This document shows, piece by piece, positions 8,109-17,392 of a stretch of 32,053 nt of DNA (its first letter is position 1; every line of letters starts with the position of its first letter). The notes beneath the pieces were generated by a model. The model had not been told where the DNA came from and made no database searches. It saw nothing but the letters and a program-made list of their open reading frames with translations. Both the position numbers and the translations under genes were made by a program. The DNA comes from Acidobacteriota bacterium (lineage in GTDB: Bacteria; Acidobacteriota; Terriglobia; Bryobacterales; Bryobacteraceae): contig VFZP01000018.1 in the NCBI GenBank assembly GCA_016871115.1, positions 1 to 32,053 on the forward strand, read 5' to 3'.

Positions 8109-9004
8109 AGATCCTGCTGGCATTGGCCAACGTCATGGTCTCGTTCGCGCAACTGCGCGAGCCGTTGAAGTTCGACATCACGTGGGTGAATCCGCCGAAA
8201 GATGCGCCGGCGGGCGTCACGCATCATGTGTTCCGCAGCGCGGCGATGAATGCGGACGTAGGCTTCAACATCTATCTTCCGCCTGACTACGCTACGCAAA
8301 CCGAACGCCGGTTCCCGGTGACCTACTGGCTGCATGGCGCAGGCGGGCACGAGTCGCAAGGCCTCGCGCAAGCGGCGTTGCTGCACAAGTCAATTGTGGC
8401 GGGCCTCGTCCCACCGGCCATCATGGTGATCCCCAACGGCGGCAAGCGCAGCGAGTATCGCGACTGGCGCGAGCAAAACATCATGGCCGAGACGATGATC
8501 ATTAAGGAGCTGATTCCGCTGGTGGACTCGCGCTACCGCACGCAGCCCGCGCCGTTCGGCCGCGCCATTGAAGGCATGTCGATGGGCGGCAACGGATCGT
8601 TGAAGCTGGCGCTGAAGTACCCCGAAATGTTCGGCTCCGTGTTGGCGATTGCGGGGACGTACGGGCGCATCCGGCTGGACGGCTACTTCTATCTCGGCGT
8701 GCAGCCTGAGCAGCAGAAATGGGTGGGCCAACTGGCGCAGTGGTACTCAGAAGATGACGACGTGTTCCGGCTGGCTGAGAAGAATTTCAACCGGCTAGGG
8801 CATCTGCGCATCCGTTTGCTGATCGGCACGCAGGACGTCTCGTTCCCCGATTCAGAGAAGCTCCACGTGCATCTGCGAGATCTCGGCGTGGCGCATGAGT
8901 ACGAGATTCTGCTGAGCGTGAGTCACAACACGCAGCAGTATTATGATTGCGCGGGTGTGCACGGGTTTCAGTTTCAAGCCGTGGGCTTTACGCGCGTGAA
9001 GTAG
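8105..9004 (+). CDS. Secreted alpha/beta-hydrolase esterase (esterase D/antigen 85-like)
   Basis: 299 aa from GTG 8105, chosen because GGAGG (8096-8100) precedes it and it yields the signal peptide VKILLALANVMVSFAQ. The GTGA overlap with the hpt stop supports coupling. The fold is that of the esterase D/feruloyl esterase family: VTYWLHGAGG (oxyanion region), the nucleophile elbow GMSMGG with Ser at residue 159, LLIGTQDVSFPDS as the acid region and SVSHNTQQYY as the catalytic His region. It should hydrolyse ester bonds of a secreted or periplasmic substrate, possibly acyl esters on polysaccharides; the substrate is unknown. Length is normal. Confidence 0.85.
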   Translation: MKILLALANVMVSFAQLREPLKFDITWVNPPKDAPAGVTHHVFRSAAMNADVGFNIYLPPDYATQTERRFPVTYWLHGAGGHESQGLAQAALLHKSIVAGLVPPAIMVIPNGGKRSEYRDWREQNIMAETMIIKELIPLVDSRYRTQPAPFGRAIEGMSMGGNGSLKLALKYPEMFGSVLAIAGTYGRIRLDGYFYLGVQPEQQKWVGQLAQWYSEDDDVFRLAEKNFNRLGHLRIRLLIGTQDVSFPDSEKLHVHLRDLGVAHEYEILLSVSHNTQQYYDCAGVHGFQFQAVGFTRVK

Positions 9005-9067
9005 TTGGCCACGCGAGCGAAGACCGCGCTCCCCACCCGAACGCGCATAAGATGGCTATGATCGTCC

Positions 9068-10696
9068 ATGCTGCACCGGCTGCTTCCTTCGCTGCTCCTC
9101 GCGCTCGCCGTCGCGGGTGCATAGGTGCAAACCGCTGCCAGCCTGTTGCTGGCTTAAGCCGAGCCGCTCATAGAGAAAGAAGATTTCCCCGCTGCCGCTG
9201 CTGTCCTCACGCGGGCGCTAAGCCAGCATCCAAACAGCGCCGAAGTCCTCTACCGCCTCGGCTACGTCGAGTTCCGTCTGCGCAAACTCGCCGCCGCGCG
9301 CGCGCGTCTGCTGCGCGTCCTGCAACTCGCGCCGCCGGCGCATAACGCGCGGTACTTCCTGAGCCGCATCGCGTTGCTTGAAAGCAAGCCGCGCGAGGCC
9401 GCCACATGGCTGGACCCCGTCGTCGCCGCGCGCGCCAGTTCCTTTGACGCCGCGTCGCAACTGCCGCTCGCCTACGCCGCTTCCGCGCAGCCCTGCCGCG
9501 CCTTCGCGCCGCTTCAACAAGCCATTGCCGAAACTCCGTAGGACGGGCGCTCTACTATTGCCTTGGCCGGCTCCATCAACAACTGAATGAGCCGGAACTC
9601 GCGCGGCAGGCGCTGCAAACGAGCGAGCGGCTCAAGAGCGCCAATCGTGACGACGTCGAGACATTGATGGAGACCTCGCGGCTCATCGCCGAGGGCCGGC
9701 CGCGCGAAGCCGAAGCGCTCGGATCGGAGGAGATCGCCGCGCGCGCCGAGGCCGATCCGAACAGCCTCGTGGTGTTGGGCGTGGTCTACGGGCGCGCGGG
9801 TCTGGACGCTGCGGCTGCCGATGCGTTTGCCCGCGCCGTCGCACGCGACCCGTCGCTATTCGCCGCGCAGTACAACCACGGCCTCGCGCTGCTCCGTGCT
9901 GGCCGCCAGGCCGAGGCGCTTCCGCCGCTGGCGAGTGCGGTGGAGTCGTTGCCGCAATCCCCCGACGCGGGCCTGGCGTTCAGTCTCGCAGCGGTGATGA
10001 ACCAGAAGTATACCGACGCGATCGTTCCCTTGGAGCGGCTGGTGAGATCGCCCGCCCGAGCCGGCAACCAACGCGTACCGATGTTGCTTGCCACCGCTTA
10101 TGTCCGCACCGGCGCGCCCGCCAAAGCCGTCCCGCTGCTGCGCTCCGCCGCTCTGCAGGATCCGTCTGCGGCGCTGATGTTGGTCGAATCGCTCGCCGCC
10201 TCGCAGGATGCCGCGGGTGCGCTCGATGCCGCGCGCGCCGCTGCCGCCCAGTTCCCCAAACACCAAGGCGCGCAACTCGCGCTCGCCCGCAAACTCACGC
10301 GCGCCGGGCGCTGTCAGCAAGCGCGGCCCGCGTTCGAAGCCGCGTTGGCGGCTCGCCCCCGCGGGCGAGCCGCAACCGGAACCCGAGCTGGGCTTGGCGA
10401 ACTCGTTGCAGAAGTCCGGCGAACACGCCGCATCACTCGATCACTACCGCGCCGCGCTTACCCACCCGGCTACGGAGTTGCCCGCACGGCTGGGTCTCGC
10501 GCGCAGCCAGGTCGCAACGCGCGCGCTCGCCGAAGCCCGCCGCACCTTGGAGCAGGGCCTCGAAGCGCATTCTGGCGACGTAGCGTTGCGCGTGGAGCTC
10601 TCGCGCGTCTACGCGCGGCTCGGCGAAAAGGATCTGGCCGCGCATGAAGCCAAGATCGTTGAGCAACTTCAGCAACGGAGCGCCGCCAAGCCATGA
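9068..10696 (+). pseudogene. Exported TPR-repeat protein, pseudogene with stops and frameshifts
   Basis: The gene would begin at ATG 9068 with the signal peptide MLHRLLPSLLLALAVAGA, but the next codon is TAG (9122). A second in-frame stop TAA lies at 9155, and a third, TAG, at 9539. Around 9541-9550 the TPR signal jumps to another frame (ALYYCLGRLHQQLNEPELAR), and near 10350-10375 it jumps again (PELGLANSLQKSGEHAASLD...) to reach TGA 10694. Between the lesions it is a normal tetratricopeptide solenoid with Ala/Leu-rich 34-residue periodicity. The stop overlaps the ATG of the FG-GAP gene (ATGA 10693-10696), so the two once formed an operon. TPR plus FG-GAP/ASPIC pairs are common in Acidobacteria. 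No intact product is possible in this form. Confidence 0.85.
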
Positions 10697-11433
10697 AACG
10701 CTACTCAGTGGCGCTGGCCGCGCTCATCGTAGCCGCGGCGGCGGTACCGGGGATCACCTTCCGCGATATCGCCACCCGCGCGGGGATCACCGCCACCATC
10801 CACTCCGGTGGCCCGAAGAAGAACTACGTCCTCGAAGTGAATGGGAGCGGCGTGTGCTGGCTCGACCATGACGGTGACGGCTGGCAGGATCTCTACCTCG
10901 TCAACGGCGCCACGCTCGCGCATCTGCAGGGCAAAGCCGCCGCGCCGTCGCGCACCTATCTCTACCGCAACAACGGCAACGGCACGTTCACCGACGTCAC
11001 CTTGCGCGCAGGCGTGGCCAGGCGGGGCTGGAGTTTCGGCTGCGTCGCCGCAGACTATGACAACGACGGCCGCCCCGATCTGCTCATCACCAACTTCGGT
11101 CCCAACAGTCTTTACCGCAATCGCGGCGACGACACCTTTGCCGACGTGTCCAAGCGAGCAGGCATCGAAGGCGGCGCCATCTGGCACGCCGGCGCGGCCT
11201 TCGCCGACACGGACCTTGACGGCGATCTCGATCTGTTCATCCCCGGCTATCTTGACTTCAATCTCCGCCAGCCGGAGCTAAAGACCTGCGAGTACCGCGG
11301 CGTTAAGGTGAACGCCTGCGGTCCGCTCGGCTGCCGGGGCGCGCCCAACGCTTTCTACCGCAACAATGGCGACGGCACGTTCACCGATGCCACCGACGCC
11401 GCGGGCCTGGCCGACCGCGAACTCTACTTGGGA
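10693..11433 (+). pseudogene. FG-GAP/VCBS-ASPIC-UnbV (CRTAC1-like) protein, 5' half
   Basis: The frame opens with MKRYSVALAALIVAAAAVPG, a signal peptide, then ITFRDIATRAGIT and repeated calcium-loop motifs: DHDGDGWQDLYLVNGA, DYDNDGRPDLLITN, DTDLDGDLDLFIPGY and two NNG(N/D)GTFTD blades. This is a secreted beta-propeller of the FG-GAP/VCBS type. Homology ends at YLG (11433), in the middle of the propeller. The frame then runs through unrelated residues to a stop at 11503. The missing half lies just downstream on the other strand. The start codon overlaps the TPR gene stop. Confidence 0.85.
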
Positions 11434-11485
11434 TCGAGATTATCAAAACCGTGCCTGAAGGTAAATGGCCGCTTGCCAGTTTCTT

Positions 11486-12391
11486 TTAACGGACCGGCTC
11501 TCTGATTACCAGTTCGCGGCGGACCGAGTCGGAGTCAATGGTTTGTATCACTCCGCTCGGCCACTTGACCTCGACCCGCACGGCTCCGCCGCTGGCTCCG
11601 AGGCCGAAGTGCAGGCGGGGATCATTGGAGGAGAGGTAGCCTTCGCCCGCTCGCAGCGTTTGAAATTGCGGCGCGCCGCCCTCGACCGGCGTGACCTTCA
11701 CGCGTGCGCCGACACCCATGCGATTGGACCGTGTGCCTTCCAGGCGCACGCTCAGCCAGGCTTCGCGGTTGCCGCCCAAGTTCTCAATCACCATCGGTTT
11801 GCCATCCATCGTGGAGATGGCGAAGTCGACATCGCCGTCGTTGTCGAAGTCAGCATACGCGCCGCCGCGCGAGGACTGCCGCGGCAATCCGGCGAGCGAC
11901 TTCACTTCGGCGAACTTGCCGCCGCTCTGGTTCCTGAGCAACTGCAGTGGCTGGTGGTAGGTCTCGTTGATCCTGCCGTCCACCTCCGGGTACACATGGC
12001 CGTTGGCGCACAGCAGGTCCGGCCAGCCATCGTTGTCGAAGTCGAGGAAAAACGCCGCCCAGCCGAGGTAAGGCACGGTGGGCTCACCCACGCCGGATGG
12101 GTAGGACACATCGGTGAAGAGCCCGTCACCGTCGTTATGAAAGAGGATGTAGTTGTCGTCGGCGACGGTGGTGACGAAGACGTCCATCCAGCCGTCGCGG
12201 TCGTAGTCAGCCACGGCGATGCCCATGCTCGACATCTCTTTGCCGTCGGCGGAGAAGGCCGCGCCGGCGGTGACACCCACTTCTTCAAACGTGCCGTCGC
12301 CGCGGTTGCGGTAGAGGTAGTTGGGGTTGGGACCGTTGCCGACGAACAGGTCTGGCTTGCCATCGTTGTTGAAGTCTTCAAACACAGCCTG
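11486..12391 (-). pseudogene. FG-GAP/ASPIC-UnbV protein, 3' half, inverted
   Basis: On the minus strand an open frame from 12391 reads QAVFEDFNNDGKPDLFVGN and continues with DYDRDGWMDVFVTT, DFDNDGWPDLLCANG and DFDNDGDVDFAIS repeats. It ends in a complete ASPIC/UnbV domain (NREAWLSVRLEG, NRMGVGARVKV, GEGYLSSNDPRLHFGLG, VKWPSGV) and TAA at 11486-11488. It has no start codon of its own: TAG 12392-12394 lies directly upstream. Joining YLG of the 5' half to QAVFEDF restores a typical continuous blade, which indicates that about 958 bp (11434-12391) is inverted. The gene is split and not expressible as one protein. Confidence 0.85.
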
Positions 12392-12410
12392 CTAGCATCG
12401 TCTTCGACCT

Positions 12411-13835
12411 ATGACATGCCGGTTTCTCGCTTTTTGCCTGTCCGCCATCGCCCACGCGCAGCCATTCGATGTGGCGATCCAGGGTGCGCGTGTGATTGAC
12501 CCAGAGTCCGGGCTGGATGCTACGCGCCATATCGGCATTCGCGCAGGGAAAGTTGCGGCTGTCTCATCCACGCCGCTGCAGGGCCGGCACAACATCGATG
12601 CGCGCGGGCTGATCCTCGCGCCCGGCTTCATCGATCTTCACTGGCATGGCCAGGATCCTGCATCGGACCGCTACGAGATTCTGGACGGCGTGACCGCCTC
12701 GCTCGAACTGGAGATCGGTACGGCGGACGTCGACGGCTGGTACCGGAAGCGCGAGGGCAAATCGCTCATCCACCATGGCGTAGCGGCGGGCCATCCGCCC
12801 GTGCGCATGGAGGTGCTGGGCGACAGCGGCGACTTTCTGCCTGCGGACAAGGCCGCGTTCGAAAGCGCGAGTGAAGAACAGATTGCGCGCATGAAGACGC
12901 GGCTGGAGCAGGAGATCAGGAAGGGTGCGGTGGGCGTGGGTTTCGGCGTGCAATATACACCGGGGGCGAGCCACTGGGAGATCATTGAGATGTTCCGGCT
13001 GGCCGTGCGCCACGGCCTCGCCTGCCACGTGCACGTACGCGCGTCGTCCAGTTCGATTGGTGAAGATGTACGCATCCGCGCGTTGTCAGAAGCGATCGCG
13101 GCTGCGGCGGTAACCGGCGCCGCGCTCCATGTGGTGCATATCAACTCGCTGAGCCTCGGCTCCATCGATAAGACCCTGGCGATGATCGAAGGCGCACGCG
13201 CGCGCGGTCTTGACGTCACCACCGAGGCGTATCCTTACACGGCGGGCGCCACGCGCATCGAGTCCGCCAGCTACAACGGCTGGGAAGACCGGCCCGACGA
13301 AGAGTTCGCCAAGATGCAATGGGTGAAGACCGGCGAGCGGCTCACGCGCGAGAGCTTCTTCCGGTTCCGCAAGGAACGCGGCGTGGTGATCTATCACGCC
13401 AACACCGAAGCCAGCGTGCGTGCAGCGGTGGTGCATCCGCTCTCGATGGTTGCTTCGGATGGGTTCGACATCACCCCCAACGGACATCCGCGCAGCGCCG
13501 GGACGTTTGCCAAGATCCTGCGCCAATACGTGCGCGAAGAGAAGGTGCTGACGTGGCCGCAGGTAATTACGAAGATGACTCTGCAGCCCGCGCGGCGCCT
13601 CGAAAAACGCGTGCCGGCGATGAAGAACAAAGGCTGTGTGCGCGTGGGTGCGGATGCCGATCTGGTGATCTTCGATCCTGCCACAATCGCTGACCGCGCG
13701 ACGTTCGAGGCTCCGATGCAGGCGTCCACCGGCGTGCGCTACGTGCTGGTAAACGGCGCGGTGACGGTGAGCGAAGGCAAGATTGTGGAGGGCTTGTACC
13801 CGGGCACGGCGGTACGCGGCCCGGTCAGCCGTTAG
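12411..13835 (+). CDS. Exported amidohydrolase, N-acyl-D-amino-acid deacylase-like
   Basis: 474 aa with a short signal peptide (MTCRFLAFCLSAIAHAQ). It is a metal-dependent TIM-barrel amidohydrolase. PGFIDLHWHG carries the HxH metal pair at residues 77-79. GAVGVGFGVQYTPGA, HVHVRAS, VVHINS and TEAYPYTAG follow, then SDGFDI with the catalytic Asp and GHPRSAGTFAKILRQYVRE, a block typical of D-aminoacylases. The C-terminal KMTLQPARRL...ADLVIFDP is the usual composite-barrel closure. Family members release D-amino acids from N-acyl-D-amino acids; dihydroorotase- or dipeptidase-like activity cannot be excluded. It starts 19 bp after the inversion breakpoint, so its native promoter or upstream operon context may have been changed. 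Stop is TAG. Confidence 0.8.
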   Translation: MTCRFLAFCLSAIAHAQPFDVAIQGARVIDPESGLDATRHIGIRAGKVAAVSSTPLQGRHNIDARGLILAPGFIDLHWHGQDPASDRYEILDGVTASLELEIGTADVDGWYRKREGKSLIHHGVAAGHPPVRMEVLGDSGDFLPADKAAFESASEEQIARMKTRLEQEIRKGAVGVGFGVQYTPGASHWEIIEMFRLAVRHGLACHVHVRASSSSIGEDVRIRALSEAIAAAAVTGAALHVVHINSLSLGSIDKTLAMIEGARARGLDVTTEAYPYTAGATRIESASYNGWEDRPDEEFAKMQWVKTGERLTRESFFRFRKERGVVIYHANTEASVRAAVVHPLSMVASDGFDITPNGHPRSAGTFAKILRQYVREEKVLTWPQVITKMTLQPARRLEKRVPAMKNKGCVRVGADADLVIFDPATIADRATFEAPMQASTGVRYVLVNGAVTVSEGKIVEGLYPGTAVRGPVSR

Positions 13836-13847
13836 GGATGCTCTTGC

Positions 13848-15047
13848 TCACCCCAATAGTTCGCGCAAGCGGCGGCCCACGATGGACGGCTCGTCGCCGC
13901 GCATCATCCACACGGAGATGAGGAGCTTTCCCTTGCCGGGACGCTGGACGTGGATGGGCGGGTCGCCCGCCAGAAGCTTTTCGGCCACCTGCTGTGCGGC
14001 GAGCCCGCGCTTTTCTTCGTCCCACTCGACGGTCACATGCGGGAGTTCGTTGGCGATCTCGGGGATGTGACGGTCTGCGGTGATGCCCTTGGCGTTTTTC
14101 AACGCACCGCGAATGTGCGAGACGCGCGCCTCGAGTTCTTTCCACTCGGCGGCGTGATCCACCTTGAGGTAACGCTCCACCGCCGCGAGCACGCCCGCCA
14201 ATTCTTCCTTGCCAACCTTCATGCCGCGGCCGATTCCGCCGAACGGAGACATAGCGGGGAGCGAGGCTTCAATCAGGTCCTGGCGGCCCAGCAGCAGGCC
14301 CGTCGTCTGCGGACCGCGTAGCGCTTTGCCGCCGGAGAAGATGACGAGGTCAAACCCCATCTTGGTGTACTGCCAGAGGCGCTCTTTGGGCACGGCGTCG
14401 CTGGCTGCGTCGTTCATCGTGGGAACGCCGCGCGCCTTGCCGATCTTCACAAACTCTTCGGCCTTGATCTGGCCGTGATTTTCCGCCTTGTTCAAGAAGA
14501 ACATCATACCGGTGCGATCGTTGATAGCCGCTTCCAATTCGGCGCGCGTTTCCACGGTGACGATCTTGGCGCCGCACAGTTCCATCTGGTGTTCATAGCC
14601 GGAGCGGTGCGACTTCTGCTGGATTACTTCGTACTTGATGCCGTCGCGGCCGGGCAGCGTGCGGAGCTTTTTCGCATTGCCTTGCGACAGGCACGCAGCC
14701 GTACCCACGCTGATGGCCGACGCCGCCCCGCAGGTGACCATCGCGGCCGGGGCGTGCAGGAGCTCAGCAATCCGCGCGCCCACTTTCTTTTCCATCTCCG
14801 GCAGCGGCACGAAGTAGCGCGAGGCTTCTTCCATCGCCCGCACCACTTCTGGCGGCATGATCGAGCCGCCGAGCACGGTGACTACGCCCACGCCGTTGAT
14901 CACCGGCTTGAGGCCAAGGCTCGCATACAAGGAAGATGGCGTGGTGGCGGTGAGTCCAGCAGTGGCGGCGGGCGCAGCGGATGCAGCAGCAGCGGCCGCA
15001 CTCAGGGCGGCTCCAGATTGCAGAACACGGCGGCGTGAGGGTTTCAT
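13848..15047 (-). CDS. SelA-like PLP-dependent enzyme with Tat-like leader
   Basis: 399 aa from ATG 15047. The frame stays open upstream, but that part overlaps the permease reading frame, whereas this start gives MKPSRRRVLQSGAALSAAAA, a twin-arginine-like leader. The body resembles selenocysteine synthase SelA and its relatives (for example D-glucosaminate-6-phosphate ammonia-lyase-like proteins): INGVGVVTVLGGSIMPPEVV, AELLHAPAAMVTCGAASAI, KSHRSGYEHQMELCGAKIV, PTMNDAASDAVPKE and the PLP-lysine segment DLVIFSGGKALRGPQTTG. With no selenocysteine machinery in view, a carbohydrate or amino-acid lyase role is more likely than Sec synthesis. It is convergent with the amidohydrolase, 12 bp apart. 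Confidence 0.8.
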   Translation of the reverse strand: MKPSRRRVLQSGAALSAAAAAASAAPAATAGLTATTPSSLYASLGLKPVINGVGVVTVLGGSIMPPEVVRAMEEASRYFVPLPEMEKKVGARIAELLHAPAAMVTCGAASAISVGTAACLSQGNAKKLRTLPGRDGIKYEVIQQKSHRSGYEHQMELCGAKIVTVETRAELEAAINDRTGMMFFLNKAENHGQIKAEEFVKIGKARGVPTMNDAASDAVPKERLWQYTKMGFDLVIFSGGKALRGPQTTGLLLGRQDLIEASLPAMSPFGGIGRGMKVGKEELAGVLAAVERYLKVDHAAEWKELEARVSHIRGALKNAKGITADRHIPEIANELPHVTVEWDEEKRGLAAQQVAEKLLAGDPPIHVQRPGKGKLLISVWMMRGDEPSIVGRRLRELLG

Positions 15048-15066
15048 CGCTTCACAGTTTATTCGA

Positions 15067-16596
15067 TTACAAGCGCAGTTGGGTAATCTCGGGTTGTTCG
15101 AGGTCAAACGCGAGCGGCGGCGAATCGGCGCCGAACAGCTCTTCTGCAATGGAGCGGCGAAGCCGGATGAGCACTGCGGCGGATACGGCCACGATCGCGG
15201 TGCGGAGATTGTCACTGGCGAACCACGCACCGATGAAGGGAACCAACGCAAGGCCCAGCAGCGCGAGGAAAGCATGCATCACACGCGTGTTGCGGAACCC
15301 CGGCGGGCGGCCGGTGAAAGGAATCTGGCGAAAATTCAACGGTAGCGCTTCGACGATGATGCCGCCGAGAGACGCTGTGACGATCGCCACCCGGAGGTCA
15401 AACCACGCGGCCACCAAAACCACTAAAACGAGATGCAGCTACGCCGCGCGGCGCGCCACGCGATACGTCTCCTCTCCGTGGGCTTCGGCCAGCAAACGGA
15501 AGATCCAGTTGGCGGCGGGCTGAATCACCGTGGCGAGCGCAGCCGTAACGGCAACCACCACGGCATACCCGGCGTACAGCGGCAGCAGGCGCGGCTCACC
15601 GGCGCGCAGTCCGATCACCAGGGCCATAACCAGCGCGCCACAGATGAGCAGGCCCTGAGTGTCGCCGCGCCAGAGCGCGCGCAGCGCGACCGGCAGCGCC
15701 GCGCGTTCCAGCGGCGTTGCGCCCCAACGATTGAGCAAGGAGGGCCAGCGCCAGGGTGGCGCGGAACGTACGAACAGCCCCTCGATGGCACGCGCGTAGC
15801 CGAGGGCGTAACCGGCTAGTGCTAGCAGCATGGCGAGCGCATGGCCAGCCAGTGCGAGGCGTACGAGGTGCGGGTCAGTCAACTCCGGACGCCCCACCAG
15901 CGGACCGTAGAGAGCGCAGAACCAGCGTGACGGACCGGGCGCTGCGCCCGCGGTGATCCACATGGCTAGCAGCGCCGCGGCCAAGCCGGCGCGGGCCAGC
16001 ACGGAAACCGGCGCGAGAATCCGGGCGGGCGTGATCGTAAGCACTACGCCCATCGCCGCCAGCGTGGCGCAGAACGAAAACAGGCTAGCGACTGCGACGG
16101 CCACGGCGTGTGCGAACAAAAGACGAAGGAACTTGACGAAGGTGCGATCCGCCATCACCACGCCCGGGAAAACGAAGAGCGAGAATGCGTTGACATCCGC
16201 GATGAACACGCCAGCGACTCTGGCAACCGCAGCCAGGCTGGCCGCAAAGATGCGGCGCGGGGAGACCGGCAGCGGCGCCAGATTGAGACGGTCCGTGACA
16301 TCGGGCAGCAGCCCCTCCCACTTCCAGATGGTGACGAGGCCGGTGATGGCCATCGAAAACACGATCAGCCCGTGGCCATCGCCGAAGCAGCGCGGGAACG
16401 GGTCTTCGAGCGCTGGCCGCATGCGGAGCCAGCCGAGGAGCGTCGAGTATTTGTCAAGAAGGCCCACGGAAAGAAACAGCCCCGGTGCCGCCAACAGCGC
16501 GAGGGCCACTCCGAGACCCATTTCGATTTCGCCATCTTCGCCCGCCGAAGGGCGGGCCAGACGGCGCACGAAGTGTTCGACGAGTTTCGCGAACAT
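15067..16596 (-). pseudogene. ABC transporter permease interrupted by an in-frame TAG
   Basis: Start chosen at ATG 16594-16596 (MFAKLVEHFVRRLARPSAGE), 7 nt after the stop of the ATPase gene. The protein has many hydrophobic segments (ALALLAAPGLFLSVGLL, AVAVAVASLFSFCATLAAMG, LALAGHALAMLLALAGYALGYA and others) and an ABC-2-like layout. At codon 386, positions 15439-15441, a TAG stops it. The same frame resumes directly with LHLVLVVLVAAWFDLRVAIV and adds about 120 residues with two more membrane spans, ending at 15067. The context ARRAA-stop-LHLVL suggests a lost Gln codon (CAG to TAG). Readthrough would restore the full protein; otherwise the last spans are missing. Confidence 0.75.
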
Positions 16597-16603
16597 ATGG
16601 CGC

Positions 16604-17377
16604 TCAAAAACTTCGAATCGCGTCGACAATGGCGGCGGCGGTGCGGGCCGTGTCGGTCTCTTCCGCCATTTGGACAAAGGCATCTTCGAGGCGCGAATAG
16701 CCGAGTTGCGCGAGAGTCTCCGTCATACTGCCGGCCGCGATGGGGCGTCCTTGCCGCAGGAGCACAAAGCGGTTGCGGAGCCGCTCGACCACTTCAATCG
16801 CCGGCGAAGCGAAGAAGATGGCTTTGCCCGCCGCCGCGAGACGTTCGATCACCTGACGCAGCACAAGCGAACTGGTGACGTCGAGCCCGGTGAAGGGCTC
16901 GTCTCGAATCAGCAGGTCCGGGTCATGCATCGTGGCGCTGATGAGCGCGATGCGCTGGCGCATGCCCTTGGAGTACGACGTAATCGCAGCGTCGCGGTGC
17001 GGGTAGAGCGTGAAGGCTTCAAGTAGCGCCGAGGCCTTGCTCTTGAAGACCGCTGGCTCCAGACCGCGCAGCACGGCCACCATCTTGAGATACTCCCACC
17101 CAGTGAGAAAGCCGTAGAGCTGGGCTTCTTCGGGTACGTAGCCGATGGCGCGTTTGTAGCCCGTCAGGTCCGCATGCACGGGCCGGCCGCGAAAAAGCGT
17201 CTCGCCCGACGTGGGCTCGATGAGCCCGGTGAGCATCTTCACCGTGGTGCTCTTACCCGATCCGTTCGGACCGAGGTAACCAAGAATGTCGCCTTCCTCA
17301 ATGGCAAAACTCACGCTGTCTACGGCGAGGAAGCTCCCGTAGCGCCGCGTAAGGTCGCGCATCGCAAGCACTGGCAT
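16604..17377 (-). CDS. ABC transporter ATP-binding protein, atypical H-loop
   Basis: 257 aa. Walker A GPNGSGKST is at residues 36-44, Q-loop region VPEEAQLYGFLT near 81-92, signature SYSKGMRQR near 134-142 and Walker B LLIRDEPFTGLD near 155-166. The subunit would power the membrane protein encoded next, probably an ABC-2-type exporter of unknown cargo. Two positions are odd. The hydrophobic residue before the Walker B Asp is Arg, and the switch-loop His, expected in an SHVLEVVE-like segment, is Pro (FFASPAIEVVERL; codon 16802-16804). That His normally helps ATP hydrolysis. Either this subfamily lacks it or the gene is decaying together with its permease. It lies 15 nt downstream of the second DUF1501 gene. 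Confidence 0.85.
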   Translation of the reverse strand: MPVLAMRDLTRRYGSFLAVDSVSFAIEEGDILGYLGPNGSGKSTTVKMLTGLIEPTSGETLFRGRPVHADLTGYKRAIGYVPEEAQLYGFLTGWEYLKMVAVLRGLEPAVFKSKASALLEAFTLYPHRDAAITSYSKGMRQRIALISATMHDPDLLIRDEPFTGLDVTSSLVLRQVIERLAAAGKAIFFASPAIEVVERLRNRFVLLRQGRPIAAGSMTETLAQLGYSRLEDAFVQMAEETDTARTAAAIVDAIRSF

Positions 17378-17392
17378 GGTGGAGCCCGCTCA

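Noticed and set aside
11434-12391. Invertible promoter or phase-switch cassette
   Set aside because: I could find no inverted repeats at the two breakpoints beyond a few bases, and no recombinase gene is nearby.
294-13034. Long opposite-strand open frames (for example 294-1091 minus, 2914-3888 plus, 5225-5965 plus, 11465-12499 plus)
   Set aside because: They lie antisense to well-supported genes, have Arg/His/Ala-rich composition typical of high-GC shadows, and show no domain signatures.
13848-15275. A longer 475-aa version of the SelA-like protein
   Set aside because: The extra N-terminal 76 residues overlap the permease frame, lack protein character, and precede a clear leader peptide at 15047.
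9122-15441. Reassignment of TAG or TAA to glutamine in this organism
   Set aside because: Intact genes end naturally in TAG (1152, 9002, 13833) and TAA (2281, 3872) with no homology beyond. The TPR gene also has frameshifts, so decay explains the stops better.
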